Notes under the pieces: generated by a model
Database searches by the model: none
Seen by the model: only the letters and a program-made list of their open reading frames with translations
What the model was told of the DNA's origin: nothing
DNA from: Paenibacillus sp. LS1
GTDB lineage: Bacteria > Bacillota > Bacilli > Paenibacillales > Paenibacillaceae
Reading direction: 5' to 3'
DNA length: 64,000 nucleotides
NCBI RefSeq assembly: GCF_026013365.1
Contig: NZ_JAPDOE010000008.1
Location: 167,555-231,554, forward strand
Program-made: the position numbers and the translations under genes
In this document: positions 7,557 through 15,037 of the stretch, one piece after another
How positions within the stretch are numbered: the first letter of the stretch is position 1
Layout: each line of letters starts with the position of its first letter

Positions 7557-9434
7557 ATGGGAAATCGATCATCATTGTGGAAGCGCACATTACGTACAGC
7601 CGGAGTATCGCTGCTGAGTTCCGCGTTACTGGTCACTTCGCTTGGCTTGGGCAACACGCAGGTAACACATGCAGCGGGAGCAAGGCAGATGGAATATCTG
7701 GATCGCGGTGTGGTGGCTGTGAAGACCGGGACAGGTGTGTTTGTCAGTTGGCGGCTTCTGGGAACGGAAGGATCGAATGTATCGTTTAATGTCTATCGGG
7801 ATGGAACCAAGGTGAACGCTACGCCCATAACAAACAGCACCAACCTTCAGGATGCAAGCGGGACAAGCAGTTCCAAATATACAGTTCGCGCTGTCGTGAG
7901 TGAAACGGAGCAGGCTGCTTCAGCGGCAGCAAGCGTATGGGGCAATAACTATCTATCTGTACCGCTCAGTGTACCCGCAGGTGGGACAACGCCCGATGGA
8001 GTAGCCTACACCTACAGTGCTAATGACGCCAGTGCAGGTGACCTGGATGGTGATGGTGAGTATGAATTGATTGTGAAGTGGGACCCCTCCAACTCCAAGG
8101 ATAACTCCCAGAGTGGTTATACCGGAGAAGTGTTTATCGATGCCTACAAATTAAATGGAACACGCCTCTGGCGGATTAGTCTGGGCAAAAATATCCGTGC
8201 AGGTGCTCACTACACCCAGTTCATGGTGTACGATCTCGACGGTGACGGCAAAGCCGAAATTGCGATGAAAACAGCCGATGGTACCAAGGATGGTACTGGC
8301 GTGGTCATCGGGGATGCAAGCAAGGATTACCGCAATTCCAGCGGTTATGTATTGTCTGGCCCCGAATTCCTGACAGTTTTCAATGGGCAGACTGGCAAAG
8401 CGCTCTCCACGGTGAACTATGAACCAGCGCGTGGCAATGTGTCCGACTGGGGAGATAACTACGGCAACCGGGTGGACCGATTCCTTGCCGCCATTGCTTA
8501 TCTCGATGGGGAGCGTCCAAGTCTGGTCATGGCGCGTGGGTACTACACCCGCACAGTGCTCGTGGCTTATAACTGGCGAAATGGACAGCTGACCAAACAA
8601 TGGACGTTTGATTCCAATACCTCCGGTAACTCGGGTTATGCCGGGCAGGGCAATCATAATCTGAGCGTGGCGGACGTGGATGGGGACGGGAAGGATGAGA
8701 TCATCTATGGCGCCATGGCGGTGGATGATAACGGCAAAGGATTGTACACGACAGGACTTCATCATGGCGATGCCATGCATCTGAGTGACCTGGACCCGGA
8801 CCGTCCTGGACTTGAGGTGTTTCAGGTTCATGAGACGCCATCCAATGCGGGAGTGGAGTTTCGGGATGCAGGTACAGGCCAGTTAATCTGGGGTGTCAAA
8901 ACAACGAAGGATATTGGACGCGGCATGGCGGCAGATATTGATCCAAGATATAAAGGCACCGAAGTGTGGGCAGACGGCAGTCTGTACACAGCCAAAGGGC
9001 AGAAGCTTGGGACAACCCTACCTTCCTCCACGAATTTTGGGATCTGGTGGGATGGTGATTTACTCCGTGAACTTTTGGACAGCAACCGAATCGACAAGTG
9101 GAATTATGCCAATAGCACAACGGTGAACCTGCTTACTGCATCCGGCGTTTCTTCCAATAACGGAACCAAGTCTACGCCGAATCTCCAGGCCGATCTGTTT
9201 GGGGACTGGAGAGAGGAAGTCGTGTGGCGGACGAATGACAGTTCGGCGCTGCGGATCTACACCACAACAGCAGTGACGGACAAACGCATCTATACGCTGA
9301 TGCATGATCCGGTGTACCGTCTTGGCGTCGCTTGGCAAAATGTAGCCTACAATCAACCGCCGCACACTGGCTTTTATCTGGGGGAAGGCATGAGCACACC
9401 GCCGGTACCCAATATCCGGTATGCGGGCAGATGA
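7557..9434 (+). CDS. Secreted rhamnogalacturonan lyase, family PL11 (YesW/YesX-like)
   Basis: 625-residue extracellular pectinolytic enzyme that cleaves the rhamnogalacturonan I backbone by beta-elimination. Residues 1-40 are a signal peptide (twin basic start, hydrophobic core SLLSSALLVTSLGLG, cleavage near THAAG). The mature start RQMEYLDRGVVAVKTGTGVFVSWRLLG is typical of PL11, followed by an eight-bladed propeller rich in calcium-binding DLDGDGEYE, DLDGDGKAE and DVDGDGKDE repeats, GNHNLSVADVDGDGKDEIIYG and HHGDAMHLSDLDPDRPG. Length matches the YesW/YesX family. The frame is open to a TTG at 7539, but the ATG at 7557 is correctly spaced after GGGGAGG. A cre-like site upstream and a terminator downstream suggest a single-gene, catabolite-repressed unit. 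Confidence 0.93.
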   Translation: MGNRSSLWKRTLRTAGVSLLSSALLVTSLGLGNTQVTHAAGARQMEYLDRGVVAVKTGTGVFVSWRLLGTEGSNVSFNVYRDGTKVNATPITNSTNLQDASGTSSSKYTVRAVVSETEQAASAAASVWGNNYLSVPLSVPAGGTTPDGVAYTYSANDASAGDLDGDGEYELIVKWDPSNSKDNSQSGYTGEVFIDAYKLNGTRLWRISLGKNIRAGAHYTQFMVYDLDGDGKAEIAMKTADGTKDGTGVVIGDASKDYRNSSGYVLSGPEFLTVFNGQTGKALSTVNYEPARGNVSDWGDNYGNRVDRFLAAIAYLDGERPSLVMARGYYTRTVLVAYNWRNGQLTKQWTFDSNTSGNSGYAGQGNHNLSVADVDGDGKDEIIYGAMAVDDNGKGLYTTGLHHGDAMHLSDLDPDRPGLEVFQVHETPSNAGVEFRDAGTGQLIWGVKTTKDIGRGMAADIDPRYKGTEVWADGSLYTAKGQKLGTTLPSSTNFGIWWDGDLLRELLDSNRIDKWNYANSTTVNLLTASGVSSNNGTKSTPNLQADLFGDWREEVVWRTNDSSALRIYTTTAVTDKRIYTLMHDPVYRLGVAWQNVAYNQPPHTGFYLGEGMSTPPVPNIRYAGR

Positions 9435-9507
9435 GGAATGGACAAGGTGTGGCCGTCCAAATTCCGTTCATGTTTACAATAGACAGCGAAGTGTAGGATT
9501 CGCTGAA

Positions 9508-9546
9508 GGGAACAACGGACGATGGTTCGTTGTTCCTCTTTTTTTT
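9508..9546 (+). terminator. Terminator of the rhamnogalacturonan lyase gene
   Basis: GGAACAACG...CGTTGTTCC stem followed by CTCTTTTTTTT. Confidence 0.85.
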
Positions 9547-9586
9547 GCCAATAGCGCAGAAATCCGGTAAAAATCGGAAAAAACGT

Positions 9587-9615
9587 TTGACAGGTATATA
9601 GACTGCCTTTATTAT
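9587..9615 (+). promoter_or_regulatory. Promoter of the sulfate uptake operon
   Basis: TTGACA (9587-9592), a 17-bp spacer and TATTAT (9610-9615). The spacer contains GTATATAG, a motif that reappears in the yezD promoter region. The start codon lies about 300 bp downstream, leaving a long leader. Confidence 0.75.
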
Positions 9616-9621
9616 ACGTAT

Positions 9622-9850
9622 ATAACTTACTAAACAGGTAGGAATAATAAAAATGAATCTGTTTTCATCGTGAAAACGGTCATTTTACAGACAGATGCAA
9701 CCATGCAACCTGAACAGAATAACGTTCTCACCGTATAGACGGAGGAACACCGCAGCGCATCATTTCCGTATGAAGCATACACAGCCCAGGGGCTGGCATG
9801 ACTTTATGAGGGAGAAGTGCGCGGGGGTTCCTCCGTCTTCTTATTTTTTA
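9622..9850 (+). ncRNA. Structured leader RNA of the sulfate operon, possible attenuator
   Basis: The ~230-nt leader contains a tight hairpin (GTTTTCA, TCG, TGAAAAC near 9664-9680), GTATG/CATAC and CAGCCC/GGGCTG hairpins (9768-9795), and a perfect 12-bp long-range pairing between AGACGGAGGAAC (9737-9748) and GTTCCTCCGTCT (9827-9838), ending in TTATTTTTT. A smaller local hairpin (AGAAG...CTTCT enclosing CGGGG/CTCCG) uses the same 3' bases, so two mutually exclusive folds are possible. I could not match it to the SAM riboswitch or a canonical T-box; the ACCGCAG piece is only reminiscent of a T-box. Confidence 0.5.
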
Positions 9851-9918
9851 CGGGGCGTTCCATCCTGTTCAGCCGGCCTGAGGTAGTCATGCAGATCTAT
9901 ATCGGGGGAGTGTTATTC

Positions 9919-10998
9919 ATGAAAAAGAGAATTCACAAGGGTATTTTGGTTGGTCTGGCACTGGTGTTAACAGGGGTACTGGCAGCATGCGGATCGGATA
10001 GCGGCGGGTCCAGTGCGACCGGAACATCAGGGGGAGCAGAAGGCGGTACAGAAGGGGCCAAGGCCATCGAGCTGCTGAATGTTTCCTATGATCCAACGCG
10101 GGAACTCTATGAGCAATATAACAAAGCGTTTGCGGCGCATTGGTTGAAAGAGAAAGGCCAGGAAGTGACCATCAAGCAATCCCACGGGGGATCGGGCAAA
10201 CAGAGCCGTTCTGTTATTGACGGACTGGATGCCGACGTGGTGACACTGGCATTGGGATACGATATTGATGCGATTGAAGATAAAGGTCTGATTAACGAAG
10301 GCTGGCAGGATAAATACGAGCATAACAGCTCTCCGTATACCTCTACGATTGTATTCCTTGTACGTAAAGGCAATCCAAAGGGCATCAAGGACTGGGATGA
10401 TCTGATCAAAGGGGATACGCAAGTCATCACACCAAATCCTAAAACGTCCGGCGGGGCACGTTGGAACTATTTGGCGGCATGGGGATATGCACTGAAGCAT
10501 AACAACAATGATGAAGAGAAGGCGAAGGAATTCGTGGGTGAATTGTTCAAGCATGCGCCTGTGCTGGATTCGGGTGCTCGCGGATCTACGACGACGTTTG
10601 TTGAACGTGGTATTGGTGATGTGCTGCTTGCCTGGGAGAATGAAGCTTTCTTATCGGTAAAAGAGCTGGGTCCGGACAAATTCGATATTGTCGTGCCTTC
10701 GGTTAGTATCTTGGCTGAACCGCCCGTTGCAATTGTGGACAAAAATGCAGACAAAAAAGGAAGCCGCGATGTAGCGGATGCCTATCTGAAATATTTGTAC
10801 AGTGAAGAAGGACAGACGATTGCTGCTGAAAATTATTACCGCCCAACGCTGGACAGCGTGGAGGAAAAATTCAAAGATCAGTTCCCGGCGCTTGAACTGT
10901 TCACGTTGAAAGATGTATTCGGCACATGGCGGGATACTCAGGCCAAACATTTCAATGACGGTGGTATCTTCGACCAGATCTATGTTCCAGGCAGCTAA
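9919..10998 (+). CDS. Sulfate/thiosulfate ABC transporter, substrate-binding lipoprotein
   Basis: 359-residue lipoprotein of the Sbp/CysP family that captures sulfate or thiosulfate outside the membrane. The signal peptide ends in a lipobox (TGVLAACG, lipidated Cys24), followed by a Ser/Gly-rich linker. Family signatures follow: LLNVSYDPTRELYEQYNKAF, IKQSHGGSGKQSRSVIDGL, DADVVTLALGYDIDAI, NPKTSGGARWNYLAAWGYA and GARGSTTTFVERGIGDVLLAWENEA. The frame is open from 9817, but the ATG at 9919 after CGGGGGAGTG gives a clean signal peptide. It is first in a three-gene uptake unit with two permeases. No ATPase gene is in the cluster, so one must be supplied from elsewhere. Confidence 0.95.
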   Translation: MKKRIHKGILVGLALVLTGVLAACGSDSGGSSATGTSGGAEGGTEGAKAIELLNVSYDPTRELYEQYNKAFAAHWLKEKGQEVTIKQSHGGSGKQSRSVIDGLDADVVTLALGYDIDAIEDKGLINEGWQDKYEHNSSPYTSTIVFLVRKGNPKGIKDWDDLIKGDTQVITPNPKTSGGARWNYLAAWGYALKHNNNDEEKAKEFVGELFKHAPVLDSGARGSTTTFVERGIGDVLLAWENEAFLSVKELGPDKFDIVVPSVSILAEPPVAIVDKNADKKGSRDVADAYLKYLYSEEGQTIAAENYYRPTLDSVEEKFKDQFPALELFTLKDVFGTWRDTQAKHFNDGGIFDQIYVPGS

Positions 10999-11085
10999 GG
11001 TTGCTCTGTTCAATGAACACCAGATCAATCGCGCTGTGAGCGGCCAACCAGCCTTACCGGCTGAAGGCAGAGAGGATGAACGTGC

Positions 11086-11922
11086 ATGAGCAAGGTAATG
11101 TTGGCGCGGAGACGCACATTGCCCGGATTCGGATTAACGATGGGTTACAGTGTGTTCTACCTGAGCCTGGTTGTACTTATTCCATTGGCAGCGCTGTTGT
11201 TTAACTCGACAGGGCTGACGTGGGCAACCATGATTGAGGTTGCGACCAATCCCAGGGTGCTGGCTTCCTTCCAGGTCAGCTTTCTGACCGCAGGTGCAGC
11301 GGCCCTGATTGATCTCGTGCTGGGGTTACTCCTGGCATGGGTGCTTGTTCGTTATGAGTTTCCTGGTAAAAGGCTGTTTGATGCGGTCATTGATTTGCCT
11401 TTTGCCTTGCCAACTGCGGTAGCAGGGGTTGCCCTTACGGCGATCTATGCCGGCAATGGCTGGATTGGACAGTTTGTAGAGCCTTTGGGTATTAAGCTGG
11501 CCTATTCACAGGCCGGGATTACGCTGGCGCTGATGTTTATCGGCATTCCGTTCGTGGTTCGTACGGTGCAACCGGTGTTGGAGGAGTTGGAGGCAGAGGT
11601 GGAAGAGGCGGCTGCCACACTAGGGGCAGGAAGATGGCGGATATTCCGTACGATTCTGCTGCCGGATCTGATTCCACCACTGCTGACGGGCTTTGCTCTG
11701 GCCTTTGCTCGGGGCATCGGTGAGTATGGCTCCGTTGTATTTATCTCAGGCAATATGCCGATGAAAACGGAGATTGCTCCCTTGCTGATCATGGCCAAGC
11801 TGGAGCAGTTCGATTATGCAGGAGCTACAGCTGTAGCGTTGCTACTGCTACTGGTCTCTTTCATCCTGCTGCTAATCATTAATTCCCTGCAACGTTGGAG
11901 CCGGAAGGCGGGCAGAGCATGA
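11086..11922 (+). CDS. cysT: Sulfate ABC transporter permease CysT
   Basis: 278-residue inner-membrane permease with about six hydrophobic segments. The cytoplasmic EAA loop that contacts the ATPase reads LEAEVEEAAATLGAGRWRIF, followed by LPDLIPPLLTGFALAFARGIGEYGSVVFISGNMP, diagnostic of the CysT/CysW family (positions about 175-225). Its length is usual for CysT. It lies 87 bp after the binding-protein gene and 67 bp before the second permease gene. The start follows a weak GAGAGGATG site. It probably forms the channel as a heterodimer with CysW. Confidence 0.93.
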   Translation: MSKVMLARRRTLPGFGLTMGYSVFYLSLVVLIPLAALLFNSTGLTWATMIEVATNPRVLASFQVSFLTAGAAALIDLVLGLLLAWVLVRYEFPGKRLFDAVIDLPFALPTAVAGVALTAIYAGNGWIGQFVEPLGIKLAYSQAGITLALMFIGIPFVVRTVQPVLEELEAEVEEAAATLGAGRWRIFRTILLPDLIPPLLTGFALAFARGIGEYGSVVFISGNMPMKTEIAPLLIMAKLEQFDYAGATAVALLLLLVSFILLLIINSLQRWSRKAGRA

Positions 11923-11989
11923 CCATGAAGCATGATGCAATAAGGATACGAACAGATGTCACTCACCCAAACCAAAGGAGGTGCAGCGT

Positions 11990-12865
11990 ATGGCGGGTTC
12001 CGTTCCACTGAGCCCTGTTCCACCTGTGAAGACTGGCCGTGGAACTAACCGTGCAACAACGGAAGCTCCATGGGTCAAATGGTTGTTGATTGGACTGGCG
12101 AGCCTGGTACTCATATGGCTGCTTATTTTGCCACTGGTCATTGTGCTCATGGAGGCGTTGAAGCAGGGCTGGGGTGTGTACATCGCGGCTCTTACCGAGC
12201 CGGATGCCATGTCTGCACTGAAACTCACGTTATTGGTTGCGGCAATTACCGTGCCGCTGAATACGATATTTGGTGTGGTCGCTGCCTGGGTCATTACCAA
12301 GTTCCAGTTCAAGGGCAAGGGACTCATGATCACCCTGATAGATCTTCCCTTTTCAATCTCGCCTGTGGTGGGCGGGTTGATCTTTGTATTGGTCTTTGGT
12401 TCCAATGGATGGTTTGGGCCGTGGCTGTCCGAACATGATATCAAAATCATTTTTGCGCTGCCAGGCATTGTTATTGCAACGTTGTTTATTACCTTCCCTT
12501 TCGTAGCGAGAGAACTGATTCCGCTGATGGAGGACCAGGGAACCCGGGAAGAGGAAGCGGCGGTTACGCTGGGTGCTTCCGGGTGGCGAATCTTCTGGAA
12601 TGTAACTCTGCCCAATATCAAATGGGGACTGTTGTACGGTATTATTCTTTGTAATGCCCGTGCTATGGGTGAGTTCGGAGCGGTATCTGTGGTCTCCGGA
12701 CACATCCGCGGGGAGACCAATACGCTTCCGCTACATGTCGAGATTTTGTATAACGAATATCAATTCTCAGCTTCATTTGCCGTAGCTTCCCTGCTCCTGA
12801 TTCTGGCTCTCGCCACGTTGCTGCTCAAGAGCTGGCTTGGACACAAAGCCGTTTCAGAAAAGTGA
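11990..12865 (+). CDS. cysW: Sulfate ABC transporter permease CysW
   Basis: 291-residue inner-membrane permease. After a hydrophilic 30-residue start there are about six membrane segments and the EAA loop TREEEAAVTLGASGWRIFW, then NIKWGLLYGIILCNARAMGEFGAVSVVSGHIRGETNTLPL, the CysW signature. The ATG at 11990 has a textbook AAAGGAGG site eight bases upstream; a GTG nine bases earlier is inside that site and is not used. The partner is the preceding cysT. The missing CysA ATPase is probably encoded elsewhere or shared with another transporter. Confidence 0.93.
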   Translation: MAGSVPLSPVPPVKTGRGTNRATTEAPWVKWLLIGLASLVLIWLLILPLVIVLMEALKQGWGVYIAALTEPDAMSALKLTLLVAAITVPLNTIFGVVAAWVITKFQFKGKGLMITLIDLPFSISPVVGGLIFVLVFGSNGWFGPWLSEHDIKIIFALPGIVIATLFITFPFVARELIPLMEDQGTREEEAAVTLGASGWRIFWNVTLPNIKWGLLYGIILCNARAMGEFGAVSVVSGHIRGETNTLPLHVEILYNEYQFSASFAVASLLLILALATLLLKSWLGHKAVSEK

Positions 12866-12888
12866 TGATGAGAAGAAGAAAATACAGA

Positions 12889-12917
12889 TTGACAGCTACT
12901 GGAAGCCCTGCTAATGT
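12889..12917 (+). promoter_or_regulatory. Possible promoter upstream of yezD
   Basis: TTGACA (12889-12894), a 17-bp spacer and TAATGT (12912-12917). GTATATAG at 12927-12934 and the imperfect inverted repeat GGATA...TATCC nearby recall the sulfate operon promoter and may bind the same cysteine-metabolism regulator. Confidence 0.45.
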
Positions 12918-13021
12918 ATAAACCAAGTATATAGGTTGGATAAGAATGATTTATATATCCGTTGGATGACAGCGCACTTAGGAATATGGCGGGCAGTAGC
13001 CCGAGAAGAGGAGGCGGCTCT

Positions 13022-13261
13022 ATGGCTAAGCCGTTAAAAGTGGATGAGGTATGGTTGGACCGAATTGCCGGACAGCTGAATGACATGGAGTTTGGTTCTT
13101 TGCACATCGTGGTGCACGAAGGTCAGATTGTGCAGATGGAGCGGACCGAACGCAAGCGTTTTGAGAACACACCCTCAGGCAGCGCCTCCAAATCCGGAAG
13201 CACGGCACGAAGCAGTTCAGCCCGTTCACTACGCGGATCGAATGCGAGTGCGAAGGGATAG
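13022..13261 (+). CDS. yezD: YezD family small protein (DUF2292)
   Basis: 79-residue protein. The N-terminal 45 residues match the YezD/DUF2292 family (WLDRIAGQLNDMEFGSLHIV, then VHEGQIVQMERTERKRF). The C-terminal third is a low-complexity Ser/Ala/Arg/Gly tail longer than in typical 55-residue YezD proteins. The ATG follows AGAGGAGG. In bacilli yezD-like genes sit with sulfate assimilation genes, and here it directly follows the sulfate transporter; its biochemical role is unknown to me. Confidence 0.8.
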   Translation: MAKPLKVDEVWLDRIAGQLNDMEFGSLHIVVHEGQIVQMERTERKRFENTPSGSASKSGSTARSSSARSLRGSNASAKG

Positions 13262-13362
13262 AGAGTGACGTGGCGTGAGGAAAGCGAGGATGGGTGCATA
13301 GGAACACACACACGTATACTTTCCAGAAACTCATGGGAAATGTATGTTCCATATCGTCCCAC

Positions 13363-15003
13363 CTATTGCGCGCGACTTGTCTCCTTATGCTCGTTGTACC
13401 AATGATTCGCTTCAAGCAGCACCTGCTGCCCACCTGCATCCATGAATTCTTCCACAAAGATATCGAAATACCCCACAGGCTGATCGCCAGTGATGATGGA
13501 GATGTACGCTCTGTCTCTCATGCGAATCAGCTCAGATGAATATTGAATCAGGGCAGGGGTTGCAACCTCCAGGCGATTATAGATACCATTCTCCGTCAGC
13601 CCTGCAGATGCAGCCCACTGTTCACGTTTATCCGTTGTTGTACCTGGAACTGTCATGCCGATACTTGAACCGATCATATTGGTGTAATTTTCCATTCGGT
13701 TGTATGGGCGAAGCAAGTGGAACGATTTTGAATCTTCAGCGCTCCAATCCCAGTGCTTTCCTGGAAGGCCATACTCCATTTTGATCTGCTCCACCGGATC
13801 GGGGTTGGCACTTACATAATCGAGTATCTCCAAAATTTTCTCCAGTTTTCCCGGCTCTTTTGCAGCCTCAGCACCTATAGCAATAAAATTCATCAGCAGA
13901 TTGTTCCCTTTGGAACCGCTTTGTCCATCCGGACCAATAACAGGAGAACCGAATACAACCTCTGCAGTTGCATTCTTCTGTAGTAGCTCATTGACATTAA
14001 ACGAGGGTTCCACCGGTGTTTCCTCGCCATTTTCATTGAGAACACTGTAATCTCCCTTTTGATTCCAATGATAGTAGTTGCCCATCGAGGTCATCCCAAT
14101 TTTTCCATTGATAAAAGCATGGGATAGATGCTTATAGCCGCCTTTATTCTCCCCCGTTATAAATTCAGGGTCGATAATCCCGTCCCGGTACCACTTATGC
14201 ATATAAGTCAGGGCTTTTTTCATCTCAGGCTGCAAAGCGCCGATCACGAGTTGGTTGTTTTTTTCATTAAAATATAGCTGCTCGGTGAAAACCGACTGTC
14301 CAAAAGCGCCAAACACAACATTTAAGCCCTCTCTGGATAGACCATACGTATCCTGTTTCCCATTTCCGTCGGGATCACCTTTGGCAAAGGCATACATGAC
14401 CGTTTCAAATTCCTCTAATGTCTTCGGTACGTCTAGACCAAGCCGCTTAAGCCAGTCCTCTCGATATACGACAGGAGTTCGATAGATGTTGGTCTCATTG
14501 ATGGCCGGTATTCCATATAAGCTGCCGTTTATTTTTCCATACTCCAGGTAACGTGAGTCATAATCGCGAATTCGCTGTACAATATTTGGTGCATATTGTT
14601 CAAGGACCTCTGGGGAAATTTCCGCTAAGACCCCTTGCATTTGATACTTAAGCAGATCATGCGGCTGCCTGATCCGGAAAAGATCCGGTATTTTCCCTTG
14701 AGCCAGCTCCATATCCAGCAGTTCCTCGTACCGCTTGTTCTCAAGGTTCCATACCTCCAGATCGACATCAAACCGATCCTCTATATATGCAATCATCTCC
14801 GCGTCCTCAGGAACAGCAACATTTTGATGCATGGTCCAGGATATCGTATACTGCGGTGCTGTATCCTTCTCAGCGCTTGCCAAATGGCCTTGCTGCTGCA
14901 CTTGTGCTGTTTCTCTGTTTAGAACGGTACATCCGCTCATCAATCCTATAAGAATAGATGTAGCAAACAGTAGACATAGCGCTCTTGAAAGGTTGATGTT
15001 CAT
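13363..15003 (-). CDS. Extracellular solute-binding lipoprotein (sugar ABC type)
   Basis: 546-residue lipoprotein with lipobox LMSGC (Cys25), of the large LipO/YtcQ-like family 1 solute-binding proteins common in Paenibacillus. Typical elements are DLFRIRQPHDLLKYQMQGVL, YGIPAINETNIYRTPVVYRE, DWLKRLGLDVPKTLEEFETV and DPDGNGKQDTYGLSR. Such proteins deliver oligosaccharides to a two-permease ABC transporter. No permease or ATPase genes accompany it here. It follows the membrane AraC sensor gene by 34 bp with its own AAAGGAG site, so the two are likely one operon and may act together in sensing. The ligand is unknown. Confidence 0.88.
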   Translation of the reverse strand: MNINLSRALCLLFATSILIGLMSGCTVLNRETAQVQQQGHLASAEKDTAPQYTISWTMHQNVAVPEDAEMIAYIEDRFDVDLEVWNLENKRYEELLDMELAQGKIPDLFRIRQPHDLLKYQMQGVLAEISPEVLEQYAPNIVQRIRDYDSRYLEYGKINGSLYGIPAINETNIYRTPVVYREDWLKRLGLDVPKTLEEFETVMYAFAKGDPDGNGKQDTYGLSREGLNVVFGAFGQSVFTEQLYFNEKNNQLVIGALQPEMKKALTYMHKWYRDGIIDPEFITGENKGGYKHLSHAFINGKIGMTSMGNYYHWNQKGDYSVLNENGEETPVEPSFNVNELLQKNATAEVVFGSPVIGPDGQSGSKGNNLLMNFIAIGAEAAKEPGKLEKILEILDYVSANPDPVEQIKMEYGLPGKHWDWSAEDSKSFHLLRPYNRMENYTNMIGSSIGMTVPGTTTDKREQWAASAGLTENGIYNRLEVATPALIQYSSELIRMRDRAYISIITGDQPVGYFDIFVEEFMDAGGQQVLLEANHWYNEHKETSRAQ

Positions 15004-15037
15004 AGCAGCTCCTTTCCTGATTTAAATTGAACCGAAC

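Noticed and set aside
9737..9850. T-box riboswitch
   Set aside because: ACCGCAG is only similar to the T-box core, the TGGN pairing bases are absent, and no specifier stem could be identified.
9695..9886. 63-codon frame in the sulfate operon leader, possible leader peptide
   Set aside because: No ribosome binding site and no run of regulatory codons; it overlaps the RNA hairpins that explain the region better.
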